NCBI RefSeq assembly: GCF_000316035.1
Contig: NZ_ANHX01000086.1
Coordinates: 1-64,000 of the forward strand
Direction: 5' to 3'
DNA: 64,000 bases
Origin: Paenibacillus sp. PAMC 26794
Lineage (GTDB): Bacteria > Bacillota > Bacilli > Paenibacillales > Paenibacillaceae
This document shows, piece by piece, positions 50,401 through 57,542 of this stretch. The number at the start of each line of letters is the position of its first letter. The stretch's first letter is position 1. The notes beneath the pieces were generated by a model. It did no database searches. It had not been told where the DNA came from and saw nothing but the letters and a program-made list of their open reading frames with translations. A program made the translations under genes and the position numbers.

Positions 50401-53400
50401 TTACGAAACGTTCCCGCTGTTCGAAATTCAGTCGCTGAGCGAGCAAAAGCGTGATTTAATTAACCATATTATGGTCTTTGAAAATTATCCGATGGAAGAA
50501 CAGATTGAGCAGGTTGTAGGCGGAGGACAAGAAGCGCTGAAAATCGCTAATATCCAATCGCCGGAACAAACGAACTACGATCTGGACATTACCGTCATTC
50601 CGGAAGAGCATATTTTGCTGCGGTTTACGTACAATGCACTGACATTCAGAGAGCAAGACATCAGGCAGATCCACGGTCATTTTGCCCGTGCATTGGAGCA
50701 GGTTGCGGCTAATCCGAATGTTCGTGTACATGAGTTAGAGCTTTTGACGGCGGCGGAAAAAGAAGAAATTGTCGGCGCGTTTAATCCGGTGCAGCCGGAA
50801 ATGGCTCCTGTGGCAGCGTTCCATCGACTGTTCGAGCAACAGGCGGAGCGCACACCGGAAGAGGAAGCCGTCGTGTACGAGAACGATCGGCTGACGTATG
50901 CGGAGTTGAACGAGCGGGCGAATCGCTTGGCGGCCACGCTGCGTGCAAGCGGAATAGGCCGGGAGACGATCGTTGGCATTCTCGCCGAGCGTTCGGTGGA
51001 CTTGCTGGTGGCCGTGATGGCCGTCTGGAAAGCGGGAGGGGCGTATGTACCGCTTGACCCGGATTATCCGGCGGACCGTGTGCGGTTCATGCTGGAAGAC
51101 AGCGGAGCAAAGGTGCTGCTGACACAAACGCTGCTGCGAGAGCGTGCCGAATCCTGGCTCGGCGAAGAGGAACTAGCACTGGTGATGGTGCTGTATCTCG
51201 ATGACGAAACGTCATACAGCGAAGATCGAGCGAATGCACCAATGGACTTCGGCCAAGGCTCCAGCAGTGCTCCCAATCCAATCAACGGCAAGCTAACGGG
51301 GGCTGTGAACGACCGTAATGAGAGTCACCCAAATGATGTTGATGTTGTCGGTATGGGCAGCTTCCATGAAGCCCGTCCGGAGGATCTGGCGTACGTCATC
51401 TACACGTCGGGAACAACGGGTAAGCCAAAGGGTGTAATGATCGAGCATCGCAGCTTGGTGAACACGGCGGCGGGTTACCGGCGGGAGTACGGATTGGATC
51501 AGTTCCCGGTAAGGCTGCTGCAGCTCGCCAGCTTTTCGTTTGACGTGTTCTTGGGTGATATTGCACGCACGTTGTATAACGGAGGCACCATGGTCATTGT
51601 ACCGAAGGACGACCGGATCGATCCGTCTCGTCTGCACTACTGGATAGAGCGGGAGCAAGTGACGATCTTTGAATCAACACCAGCGCTGATCGTGCCGTTT
51701 ATGGAGTACGTGCATGAGCAGGGGATGGAGTTGAGCGGGATGGAGCTGTTGATCACAAGCTCGGACAGCTGCAGTGTGGCAGATTACCGTACCTTACAGG
51801 AACGGTTTGGCTCGTTGTTCCGCATCATCAACGCCTACGGCGTGACGGAAGCGGCAATTGACTCCAGTTTCTATGACGAGGAGTTGGCGAAGCTGCCGCA
51901 GACAGGCCATGTGCCGATTGGCAAAGCGTGGTTGAATGCGAAGTTCTACATCGTGGATGCGTACCTGAACCCGGTACCGGTCGGTGTGTTGGGCGAATTG
52001 GTTATCGGCGGAGTCAGTGTGGCGCGCGGGTACTTGAACCGTCCAGAGCTGACGGAAGAGAAGTTTGTAGACAGTCCTTTCACCGCTGGTGAGCGGTTGT
52101 ATCGCACGGGAGACTTGGCGCGGTGGATGGAGGACAGCAACGTGGACTTCATCGGCCGGATCGATAACCAGGCGAAAATCCGGGGTTACCGGATCGAGAC
52201 GGGCGAAGTCGAAGCGAAGCTGCTGAGTGTAGGTGGCGTGAAGGAAGCGGTCGTTGTTGTCAGGGAAGATCAAGAAGGGCAGAAAGCGTTGTGCGCTTAT
52301 TATACAGTGGAAGAAGGCTTGACGGCGGCAGATTTGAAACGGGCGATCTCCAGCGAGCTACCGGGATACATGATTCCGTCGTATTTCGTCGAACTGGAGC
52401 AATTGCCTCTAACGCCGAATGGGAAAATTGACCGGAAGGCGCTGCCAGCGCCGGAAGGGGGAGCAGGCGGAAGCCGCGAATACGTGGCGCCGCGCACCGA
52501 ACTGGAGGCGAAGCTGGCCGCCATTTGGCAGGAAGTGCTTGTTCGGGAGCAGGGGGTAGGCGTAACGGACAACTTCTTCGACCTCGGAGGACACTCCCTG
52601 CGGGCGACAACACTTGTCAGCAAAATGCATAAGGAGCTGGGCGCCCAATTCCCGCTTCGCGACGTATTCCGCTACTCGACAGTTGAGGAAATGGCTGTGG
52701 CTATGGAGCGTTTGGAGATCGGCTCGTTTACGGCTATTCCGGCTGCGGAACCTAGCGAGTACTACCCGCTCTCTTCTGCGCAGAAACGTCTCTATATCTT
52801 GAACCAGCTGGAAGGAGGCGAGCTGAGCTACAACATACCGGGAGCTATGCTGCTCGAAGGGCAGCTCAACCGGCAGCGGTTTGAAGAAGCATTCCGCGGG
52901 CTTGTAGCTCGTCATGAAACGCTGCGTACGGGCTTTGAGGTGGTTGAAGGCGAAGCGGTTCAGCGGATTTACGAAGAAGTCGCCTTCCAGGTGGAATATG
53001 TGCAGATCAGCGGGGAGCAGGCGGAAGAAATGGTGCGCCAATTCGTTCGTGCGTTTGATCTAGCGAAGCCGCCACTTCTGCGGGTGGGCATTGCCGAACT
53101 TGCGCCGGACCGGCACATTCTGATGTTCGATACACATCATATCGTATCTGACGGCGTTTCAATGGACGTACTGATCGAAGAGTTCGTGCACTTGTACAGC
53201 GGGGAGCCGCTCAAGCCACTCCGCATTCAGTACAAAGATTATGCAGTATGGCAGCAATCGGACGAGCAGAAAACGCAGCTTGCCAAGCAGGAAGCCTACT
53301 GGATTGACATGTTCCGCGGAGAACTGCCAGTTCTGGAAATGCCAACGGACTATCCGCGCCCGGCTATGCAGAGCTATGAGGGCCGCACGCTGCAATTGTT

Positions 53401-56400
53401 TATGAATATTGAGAAAAGCGAAGGTCTGAAACGGCTTGCAGCTGAAAACGGCGCAACGCTTTACATGGTTCTGCTTGCGGCATATAACGTGCTTCTGCAT
53501 AAATATTCAGGTCAGGAAGACGTGGTGGTTGGTACGCCGATTGCGGGCAGAAATCATAGCGACGTTCAACCGCTAATCGGGATGTTCGTTAATACATTGG
53601 CCATCCGCAGTTACCCGGCTGCCGGTAAAACGTTCCTTGACTACTTGAAGGAAATCAAGGAGACAACGCTGGGTGCTTTTGAACATCAGAATTATCCGTT
53701 TGAGGAACTGGTGGATAAGGTAAATGTAGCTCGTGATTTAAGCCGAAATCCGCTGTTTGATACGATGTTTGCTTTGCAGAATACAGAAAATGTGGAAATC
53801 CAGCTTCCGGGACTGCATTTGTCGACGTATGCCAGCGAAGACATTGTTTCTAAATTCGATCTCAGCTTGGACGTTACGGAGATTGAGGGCGGCTTGGAAT
53901 ATCTGTTTGAATACGCCACGGCTCTATATAAAACCGAAACGGTGGAGAAGTTGGCTGCCCACTACCTGCAGTTGCTTGAATCCATTCTCTGCAACCCGTC
54001 AGCGATGATCTCCGAGTTGGATATTTTGACGGCGGCGGAAAAAGAAGAAATTGTCGGCGTGTTTAACCCGATCCAGCCGGAAGTGGCTCCTGTGGCAGCG
54101 TTCCATCGACTGTTCGAGGAACAGGCGGAACACACGCCAGAAGAGGAAGCCATCGTATACGAGAACGATCGGCTGACGTATGCGGAGCTGAACGAGCGGG
54201 CGAACCGCTTGGCGGCTAAGCTGCGCGGAAGCGGCATTGGCCGAGAGGAGATTGTTGGCATTCTCGCCGAGCGTTCGGTCGATTTGCTGGTGGCCGTGCT
54301 GGCCGTATGGAAAGCGGGCGGGGCGTATGTACCACTCGACCCGGATTATCCGGCGGACCGCGTGCGTTTTATGCTCGAAGACAGCGGAGCGAAGGTGCTG
54401 CTAACGCAAACGCTCCTGCGAGAGCGTGCTGAAGCCTGGCTCAGCGAAGAGGAACTGGCACTGACGACGGTGCTATATCTCGACGACGAAACGTCATACA
54501 GCGAGGAACGAAGCAATGCGCCAATGGACTTCGGCCAAGGCTCCAGCAGTGCTCCAGATACAGTCAACGGCAAGCTAACGGGGACTGTGAACGGTGGTGA
54601 CGAGAGTCATCCAAATGATGTTGATGTTGTCGGTATGGACAGCTTCCATGAAGCCCGTCCGGAGGATCTGGCGTACGTCATCTACACGTCGGGAACGACG
54701 GGCAAGCCAAAAGGCGTGATGATCGAGCATCGTAGCCTGGTGAACACGGCAGCGGGTTACCGACGGGAATACCGGTTGGATCAGTTCCCGGTGCGACTGC
54801 TGCAACTCGCCAGCTTCTCGTTTGACGTGTTCGTGGGTGATATTGCGCGGACGTTGTACAACGGCGGCAGCATGGTCATTGTACCAAAGGACGACCGGAT
54901 TGATCCGTCTCGTCTGCACTACTGGATAGAGCGGGAGCAAGTGACGATCTTTGAATCAACACCAGCACTGATCGTGCCGTTTATGGAATACGTACACGAG
55001 CAGGGGCTGGAGTTAAGCGGTATGGAGCTGCTCATCACAAGCTCGGACAGTTGCAGCGTGGCAGATTACCGGACCTTGCAAGAGCGTTTTGGCTCGTCGT
55101 TCCGCATTATTAACGCCTACGGTGTGACGGAAGCGGCAATTGACTCCAGTTTCTATGACGAGGAGTTGGCGAAACTGCCGCAGACAGGCCATGTGCCGAT
55201 TGGCAAAGCGTGGTTGAATGCGAAGTTCTACATCGTGGATGCACATCTGAATCCCGTACCCGTCGGCGTGCTGGGCGAATTGGTTATTGGCGGAGTCAGT
55301 GTGGCGCGCGGGTACTTGAACCGTCCAGAGCTGACGGAAGAGAAGTTTGTAGATAGTCCGTTCGCCGCGGGTGAACGGCTGTACCGGACGGGAGACTTGG
55401 CGCGGTGGATGGAGGATGGCAACGTGGACTTCATCGGCCGGCTCGACAACCAAGCGAAAATCCGGGGCTACCGGATCGAGACGGGTGAGATTGAGTCGCA
55501 ACTGCTGCGGGTGGTAGGTATACGCGAAGCGGTGGTGCTGGTTCGAAGTGATGCTAACGGGCAAAAGGCGCTGTGCGCGTACTACACAACGGATATAGAA
55601 ATGAAGGCGGCCGACCTGAAACGAGCGATCTCCAACGAGCTGCCAGGTTACATGATCCCGTCGTACTTCGTGGAATTGGAGCATTTACCTCTGACGCCAA
55701 ACGGGAAAATCGACCGGAAAGCGCTGCCGGCGCCGGAAGAGGGAGCAAGTGCAGGGCGCGAATACGTGGCGCCGCGCACCGATCTGGAGACGAAACTGGT
55801 CTCCATCTGGCAGGACGTGCTTGGGTCAGTTACGATTGGTGTGACGGACAACTTCTTCGACCTCGGCGGTCACTCGCTGCGGGCGACGACGCTGGTCAGC
55901 AAGGTGCACAAGGAGCTGCACGTGGACCTGCCACTGCGCGATGTATTCCGGTACTCGACTATTGAAGCGATGGCTGAAGTGATTAGCCGATTGGAGCAGC
56001 AGGAATTCCTCTCCATTCCGGTTCTGGATAAAAGGGAGTATTATCCGCTTTCCTCTGTGCAAAAACGGCTGTACATCCAGCAACAGATGGAAGGCGCCGA
56101 GCTTAGCTACAACATGTCCGGCATGACGGTTCTCGTCGGGCGCTTGGAGCGGAATCAATTCGAGGCGGCGCTCCAAGGATTAATCGCTCGTCACGAAGTT
56201 TTGCGAACTGGCTTTCAAATGGTCGACGGCGAACCGGTACAACGGATTTATTCGGACTTGGAGTTTGCCGTCGAGTATACAAAAGCGACGGAAAGTGAAA
56301 CGAAAAGCATTGCAGATGCCTTTGTACGTGTCTTTGATTTGGAGCGGCCGCCGCTGCTGCGTGTGGGCTTAGTTGAATGGGAAGCGGAACGTCATCTGCT

Positions 56401-57361
56401 TATGCTGGACATTCATCATATCGTCACGGATGGAATGTCTATGGGCATCTTCATCGAAGAGCTGCTGCGCCTGTATAACGGTGAGACGTTGGAACCGCTT
56501 CGGATTCAATACAAGGAATTCGCCGCTTGGCAGCAGTCCGAACCTGTAAAAGAACGGCTGAAACGCCAGGAAGCCTACTGGCTGGACATGCTGGAAGGTG
56601 AACTGCCAACGCTTGAGCTGCCTACGGACTTTGTCAGACCTGCTGCTCGCAGCTTTGAGGGAGATGTGCTGCCTTTCAGTATCGACAAGCAGATGACTGA
56701 CAACTTGCAGCGCATTGCCGATGAGAACGGTGCTACCCTATATATGGTGTTATCGGCAGCCTATTCAATCCTGCTCAGCAAGTACTCGGGACAAGAAGAC
56801 TTCATTGTAGGTACGCCGGTTTCGGGCCGCACACATGCCGACCTGGAGCCGCTCATCGGAATGTTTGTCAACACGTTGGCGATTCGCCATTATCCATCCG
56901 GGGAGAAGACGTTCCTCGCTTACTTGAACGAAGTCAAAGAAACGATGCTGGGGGCCTACGACCACCAGGATTATCCGTTTGAAGAGCTTGTTAAAAAGCT
57001 GCAGGTGCCGCGAGATCAAAGCCGCAATCCTGTATTTGATGTCATGTTTGCACTGGAAACGAAGGAAGATAACGTTCAAAGCTTCGGGGATATCCAGATC
57101 GAATCTTATCCGGAAACACATGCGGTTTCCCAATTTGACCTTACCTTGGTCATTTCGTTGCTGGATGAGGGAATGAACGGGCAGTTTGAATATGCGACCA
57201 AGTTGTTTACGTGCAATCTGATCGACAATTTCGCTCAGGACCTGCTCGTGATCATCAACCAAATTGGCGAACAGCCTTCGGTGCTGTTAAAGGATATTTC
57301 CCTGAACGGGCAATCCGAACAGGAGCAAGATGAGCTAGAGGCTATTGATATTATTTTCTAA
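38462..57361 (+). CDS. pmxE: Polymyxin-type NRPS, modules 1-5 (starter)
   Basis: A 6299-residue synthetase that starts the peptide although encoded last. Approximate residues: starter C (1-440; NHIIADG replaces HHxxxDG but keeps the second His), expected to acylate Dab1 with a fatty acid; A1 (464-1000), PCP1; C2 (1072-), A2 (1506-), PCP2; C3 (2121-), A3 (2584-), PCP3 (GGDSIKS), E3 (3193-3640); DCL C4 (3661-), A4 (4117-), PCP4; C5 (4768-), A5 (5216-), PCP5; and a complete final C (5860-6290). Codes: A1 DVGEISSIDK (Dab), A2 DFWNIGMVHK (Thr), A3 DVWHFSLVDK (Ser), A4 and A5 DVGEISAIDK (Dab). E3 makes Ser3 D, and the DCL type of C4 agrees. GTG 38462 has GGGAG about 10 nt upstream; the ATG two bases earlier leads straight to a stop. 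Confidence 0.95.
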   Translation: MRENTNKQYGLTQAQRRIWFMEIMNPGTSITMLSATYQITGEIDTKLLEKAAAEIVKTYDAFRIRISGDLQNPTQWFEEPENVQARISHLEIGTTEQFYAWVKEVTEKPASVFDEHLYQFTMIHFANGQVWLNLTVNHIIADGLSVTALLHAVMEKYLELRRGKGNSGSDQAPAYLDYISVEREYEESQRYQKGKEYWLKKYSTLPETTGIKSVPPFSIGSESNKRSITLAGSRYDRILAFSEQYQVSLYTLFLSAMYVLLYKLTDSTDVPVGTVFANRTSKKEKETIGMFVSTVATRIGLNPDGSVLSLIQTVSKENTADLRHQKYPYNQLIQDLREQHGRNDLSELFRTSLEYLPLKIVEYEEIKVRLEAHFARHEMDDLLLRFDHMLNEGHVILHASYRTGLFETTEIDRIMEQYVTVLDQFLETPELRVREISLLSDEERHRILDVFNPPVAALSEGMAFHRYVEKFARDIPDHPAVVYMDKKLTYGELNERAERLAALLREQGVGRETITGIWAERSVELLVGVLAVWKAGGAYVPLDPDYPAERIEYMLSDSEASVLLTQRHLLEGAGGWLADDRLKLQAVYAMDDEQMYNGDTSAVEFESADSALQDLAYVIYTSGTTGRPKGVMIEHGSLVNTADAYRREYRLDQFPVRLLQLASFSFDVFVGDIARTLYNGGTMVIVPKDDRIDPNRLYGWIRDQNITVFESTPALILPFMQHIYEEGLDVSSMQLLITSSDACSVTDYRLLQERFGGQFRIINSYGVTEAAIDSSFYDEPLDKLPSLGHVPIGKAWLNARFYIVDAGLKPVPVGVPGELVIGGAGVARGYWNRPDLTAEKFADSPFVSGERLYRTGDLARWLEDGNVDFIGRIDYQVKIRGFRIELGEIETALLRFPGVKQAVVTDRTDEQGQKYLCGYVAGDVSLQLSDLLSQLKQELPAHMVPARLVSLDQLPLTPNGKIDRKTLPEPTGEIEAGREYVAPRTTLETRLALIWQQVLGIVRVGVQDDFFDLGGHSLRASALVSKIRKELQVEVPLRDVFRYTTIEQLVQRISGLKQQETYEITKAAEVEYYPVSSEQKRLYVLRQLDAAERSYNMSAALLLEGKLDRKRVEYAFMALIQRHETLRTGIEQVQGELVQHIYDEVEFAVDYFQASEREVDQVVEAYFHPFDLTKPPLLRIGLIEVAEDRHILLFDMHHIVSDGISTALLFDEFSRLYRGEELAPLHIQYKDYAVWQHSEAYGQLIQPQKEYWLEQLSGELPVLELPTDFPRPAVQSFDGRTVKFDIGKERTEKLKELAARTGTTLYMVLLSAYSILMHKYSGQEDLIVGTPIAGRTQEEVQPIVGMFINTLAIRSHPERSKPYLKYLEEMKEITLGAFEHQNYLFEDLVESLHIPRATGRNPLFDTFFSLQNTENEQIVIEGLEQSFYPLENRTSKFELLLDISELDGQLECRLEYATALYKQETAERFARHYDKLLETIATAPEGDIASLEMLTEQEIRELVRGFNDSEADYPRQQTIHGLFEEQAKLYPDNVAAVMNERQLTYHELNERSNRLARKLRETGVEADQLVAILAERSLDMVVGILAILKAGGAYVPVDPDYPEERIRFMIEDSGAPLLLIQKHLHEKTDFAGTRLELDDFVWGDKGADSVGALDASNLEPISGPGNLAYVIYTSGTTGKPKGTLIEHKNVVRLLFNDKNLFDFGPSDTWTLFHSFCFDFSVWEMYGALLNGGKLVIVPPLTAKNPAEFLALLSRERVTILNQTPTYFYQLLREVIVDHPYDLRIRNVIFGGEALSPLLLKGFKTKYPETKLINMYGITETTVHVTYKEITWVEMEAAKSNIGKPIPTLSVYVLDENRRPVPIGVAGEMYVSGEGLARGYLNRPDLTAEKFVDSPFAEGEKLYRSGDLAAWLPDGNIEYLGRIDHQVKIRGYRIELDEIETQLLNARGVEEAVVLARQDNEGEKALVAYFVADRTLTVSEMRTSLAQGMPGYMIPSYFVQLERMPLTSNGKVDRKALPEPQGGLQTGVEYVAPRNLTESQLVKIWEEVLGNSGIGVLDNFFELGGHSLRATNLVSKIRKEMNVELPLRDVFRYTTVESMAGAIASLEETRHSSIPKAEEKAYYPVSSAQKRLYVLHQLDSSELNYNIPSALQLGGTLNEARVEKALTTLVARHDMLRTGFEIVNGEPVQRIHPLVDFKVEKLQASKDQVAAILEGFIQPFDLTQPPLLRALLIILEKEKFLLALDMHHIGSDGLSMDVLLREFVRLYNGEELPELRIQYKDYAVWQQSDEQCQRIKRQEEYWRGVFSSELPVLELPLDFSRPAVRQFDGQTLTFALDAEKSEALKRLAGDSGATLYMLLLAAYSVLLHKYAGQEDIVVGTPIAARSHADLQPIIGMFVNTLALRLGPTAEQTFLDYLQEVKETTLGAYEHQDYPFEELVEALQVSRNLSRNPLFDTMFSLQKHESLDLSLEGLQWSLFDIEEKTAKFDLSLDILEAGNELVCKIEYATSLFRQETMVRLAGHYEQLLASILAQPGARISDLNILKDSEKHDLLVGFAVSSSALAKQSASEGPGLEADESWRERTIHELFEEQAERTPEQVAVVYEDSSLTYRELNERANRLARSLRASGAQADQPIAIMAERSLEMIVGIYAILKAGGAYVPIDPQFPQERIRYMLEDSGARLLLIQSHLRESASFAGTEPLGGLSLVDLNDPSAYDEDGSNLELASGPEHLAYVIYTSGSTGKPKGVMVEHRPVINRLLWMQNAYPIDSRDTILQKTAITFDVSVWELFWWAWTGAKVCLLPSGGEKNPETILDTIERQAVTTMHFVPSMLHAFLEYVERQPSEDLGNKLSSLKRVFASGEALATSHVSRFWQWIASSVNQAQLINLYGPTEATVDVSYYDCGPEEAHVSVPIGKPISNIRLHIVKEGTTALQPVGVPGELCIAGEGLARGYLNRPELTAEKFVECPFAPGGRMYRTGDLARWLPDGNIEYMGRIDHQVKIRGYRIELGEVEAQVLKAASVQEGVVIAREDEAGQKQLCAYFVADKPLAASELRSALAEDLPAYMIPSYFVQLERMPLTHSGKLDRKALPAPESSMLVGTEYVAPRTAAEQTLVAVWQKVLGTGRPIGVMDNFFELGGDSIKSIQVSSRLYQAGYKLEIKHLFKYPTVAELSPYLQSVLRRADQVAATGETGLTPIQRWFFEQSFADLYHFNQAVMLYREEGYDEAALRQAVRKLSEHHDALRLVFSRTESGYAAWNRGIAESDGELYSLEVIDFRGMTDCAQVIEAKANELQRSIDLQAGPLLKLGLFRCADGDHLLIAIHHLVVDGVSWRILLEDFAAGYEQALQGQLIRLPLKTDSFQTWAKQLADYANGPAMESERAYWQHIEQLTYEPLPKDFEQGRSKLKDSGIVTVRWTAEETEQLLKQAHRAYHTEMNDLLLAALGLSVQAWSGQERVLVNLEGHGREELLPDVDITRTVGWFTSQFPVVLEPGHAQALGHQVKQVKENLRRIPNKGIGYGIQRYLSAPRDGERFVLEPEISFNYLGQFDQDYESSGSQPSPFSPGSDSSPNAVMNYVLDINGMVSEGMLELTIRYGETQYQRETVERLGTLLQSSLREVISHCVSKERPELTPSDVLLPDVTVEELERLSEHTVTLGELENVYTLTPLQKGMLFHSLLDADSEAYFEQVTFDLFGNLNVEAFIHGLDTLVQRNEALRTNFITGWRDEPIQVVFRERKCEVYFEDIRLVSDEDREKTIADFVSADKANKFDLAQGSLMRVTVLRTGDDSYQVIWSHHHILLDGWCMSLMIKEVFDTYFAFQEQRTLELPPVTSYSRYIEWLEAQDAAKASRYWSEYLAGYDQQTKLPREKTGLKQGAFEAAEIDVELSKELTGQIERVARQHQVTLNTFMQTVWGLVLQVYNNSEDVVFGSVVSGRPAEIPGIESMIGLFINTIPVRIQGKAEETVADILRKTQDQALTSGAYETFPLFEIQSLSEQKRDLINHIMVFENYPMEEQIEQVVGGGQEALKIANIQSPEQTNYDLDITVIPEEHILLRFTYNALTFREQDIRQIHGHFARALEQVAANPNVRVHELELLTAAEKEEIVGAFNPVQPEMAPVAAFHRLFEQQAERTPEEEAVVYENDRLTYAELNERANRLAATLRASGIGRETIVGILAERSVDLLVAVMAVWKAGGAYVPLDPDYPADRVRFMLEDSGAKVLLTQTLLRERAESWLGEEELALVMVLYLDDETSYSEDRANAPMDFGQGSSSAPNPINGKLTGAVNDRNESHPNDVDVVGMGSFHEARPEDLAYVIYTSGTTGKPKGVMIEHRSLVNTAAGYRREYGLDQFPVRLLQLASFSFDVFLGDIARTLYNGGTMVIVPKDDRIDPSRLHYWIEREQVTIFESTPALIVPFMEYVHEQGMELSGMELLITSSDSCSVADYRTLQERFGSLFRIINAYGVTEAAIDSSFYDEELAKLPQTGHVPIGKAWLNAKFYIVDAYLNPVPVGVLGELVIGGVSVARGYLNRPELTEEKFVDSPFTAGERLYRTGDLARWMEDSNVDFIGRIDNQAKIRGYRIETGEVEAKLLSVGGVKEAVVVVREDQEGQKALCAYYTVEEGLTAADLKRAISSELPGYMIPSYFVELEQLPLTPNGKIDRKALPAPEGGAGGSREYVAPRTELEAKLAAIWQEVLVREQGVGVTDNFFDLGGHSLRATTLVSKMHKELGAQFPLRDVFRYSTVEEMAVAMERLEIGSFTAIPAAEPSEYYPLSSAQKRLYILNQLEGGELSYNIPGAMLLEGQLNRQRFEEAFRGLVARHETLRTGFEVVEGEAVQRIYEEVAFQVEYVQISGEQAEEMVRQFVRAFDLAKPPLLRVGIAELAPDRHILMFDTHHIVSDGVSMDVLIEEFVHLYSGEPLKPLRIQYKDYAVWQQSDEQKTQLAKQEAYWIDMFRGELPVLEMPTDYPRPAMQSYEGRTLQLFMNIEKSEGLKRLAAENGATLYMVLLAAYNVLLHKYSGQEDVVVGTPIAGRNHSDVQPLIGMFVNTLAIRSYPAAGKTFLDYLKEIKETTLGAFEHQNYPFEELVDKVNVARDLSRNPLFDTMFALQNTENVEIQLPGLHLSTYASEDIVSKFDLSLDVTEIEGGLEYLFEYATALYKTETVEKLAAHYLQLLESILCNPSAMISELDILTAAEKEEIVGVFNPIQPEVAPVAAFHRLFEEQAEHTPEEEAIVYENDRLTYAELNERANRLAAKLRGSGIGREEIVGILAERSVDLLVAVLAVWKAGGAYVPLDPDYPADRVRFMLEDSGAKVLLTQTLLRERAEAWLSEEELALTTVLYLDDETSYSEERSNAPMDFGQGSSSAPDTVNGKLTGTVNGGDESHPNDVDVVGMDSFHEARPEDLAYVIYTSGTTGKPKGVMIEHRSLVNTAAGYRREYRLDQFPVRLLQLASFSFDVFVGDIARTLYNGGSMVIVPKDDRIDPSRLHYWIEREQVTIFESTPALIVPFMEYVHEQGLELSGMELLITSSDSCSVADYRTLQERFGSSFRIINAYGVTEAAIDSSFYDEELAKLPQTGHVPIGKAWLNAKFYIVDAHLNPVPVGVLGELVIGGVSVARGYLNRPELTEEKFVDSPFAAGERLYRTGDLARWMEDGNVDFIGRLDNQAKIRGYRIETGEIESQLLRVVGIREAVVLVRSDANGQKALCAYYTTDIEMKAADLKRAISNELPGYMIPSYFVELEHLPLTPNGKIDRKALPAPEEGASAGREYVAPRTDLETKLVSIWQDVLGSVTIGVTDNFFDLGGHSLRATTLVSKVHKELHVDLPLRDVFRYSTIEAMAEVISRLEQQEFLSIPVLDKREYYPLSSVQKRLYIQQQMEGAELSYNMSGMTVLVGRLERNQFEAALQGLIARHEVLRTGFQMVDGEPVQRIYSDLEFAVEYTKATESETKSIADAFVRVFDLERPPLLRVGLVEWEAERHLLMLDIHHIVTDGMSMGIFIEELLRLYNGETLEPLRIQYKEFAAWQQSEPVKERLKRQEAYWLDMLEGELPTLELPTDFVRPAARSFEGDVLPFSIDKQMTDNLQRIADENGATLYMVLSAAYSILLSKYSGQEDFIVGTPVSGRTHADLEPLIGMFVNTLAIRHYPSGEKTFLAYLNEVKETMLGAYDHQDYPFEELVKKLQVPRDQSRNPVFDVMFALETKEDNVQSFGDIQIESYPETHAVSQFDLTLVISLLDEGMNGQFEYATKLFTCNLIDNFAQDLLVIINQIGEQPSVLLKDISLNGQSEQEQDELEAIDIIF
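50810..52200 (+). repeat. Dab A-domain repeat, copy in module 4
   Basis: Very similar to 54100-55500 (module 5), with shared pair-specific text APMDFGQGSSSAP before core A3. It also resembles the module 8 and 9 copies in pmxA. Confidence 0.8.
54100..55500 (+). repeat. Dab A-domain repeat, copy in module 5
   Basis: Partner of the module 4 copy. Near its end (about 55490-55590) it switches to text shared with modules 8 and 9 (ETGEIESQLLRV, SDANGQKALCAYYT), then back to module 4-like text (AADLKRAIS). Confidence 0.8.
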
Positions 57362-57482
57362 TCTTTAACCCGGCCCGAAAAACGAAAAGAAGTAATTGCT
57401 GATCGTTGCAGATGCACACATATTTTTGCTGCATATCAGTGTAATATTAGTAAGAGATGAGTTGAATAAATTCAAGTCATGG

Positions 57483-57530
57483 AAGCCGAGTGAGGTCAGG
57501 ATCATATTCCTGAGTTCATTCGGCTTTTGT
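57483..57530 (+). terminator. Terminator downstream of pmxE
   Basis: Long hairpin: outer arms AAGCCGA/TCGGCTT, inner arms TCAGGA/TCCTGA around a short loop, then a T-rich tail. It lies between the converging pmxE and VOC genes and may serve both. Confidence 0.7.
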
Positions 57531-57542
57531 AGTTGTTCTTCT

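Noticed and set aside
14392..57361. Octapeptin, tridecaptin or fusaricidin cluster
   Set aside because: Octapeptins have eight modules and no Thr2; tridecaptins have thirteen; fusaricidins lack Dab. Ten modules in a 5+4+1 split fit only the polymyxin type.
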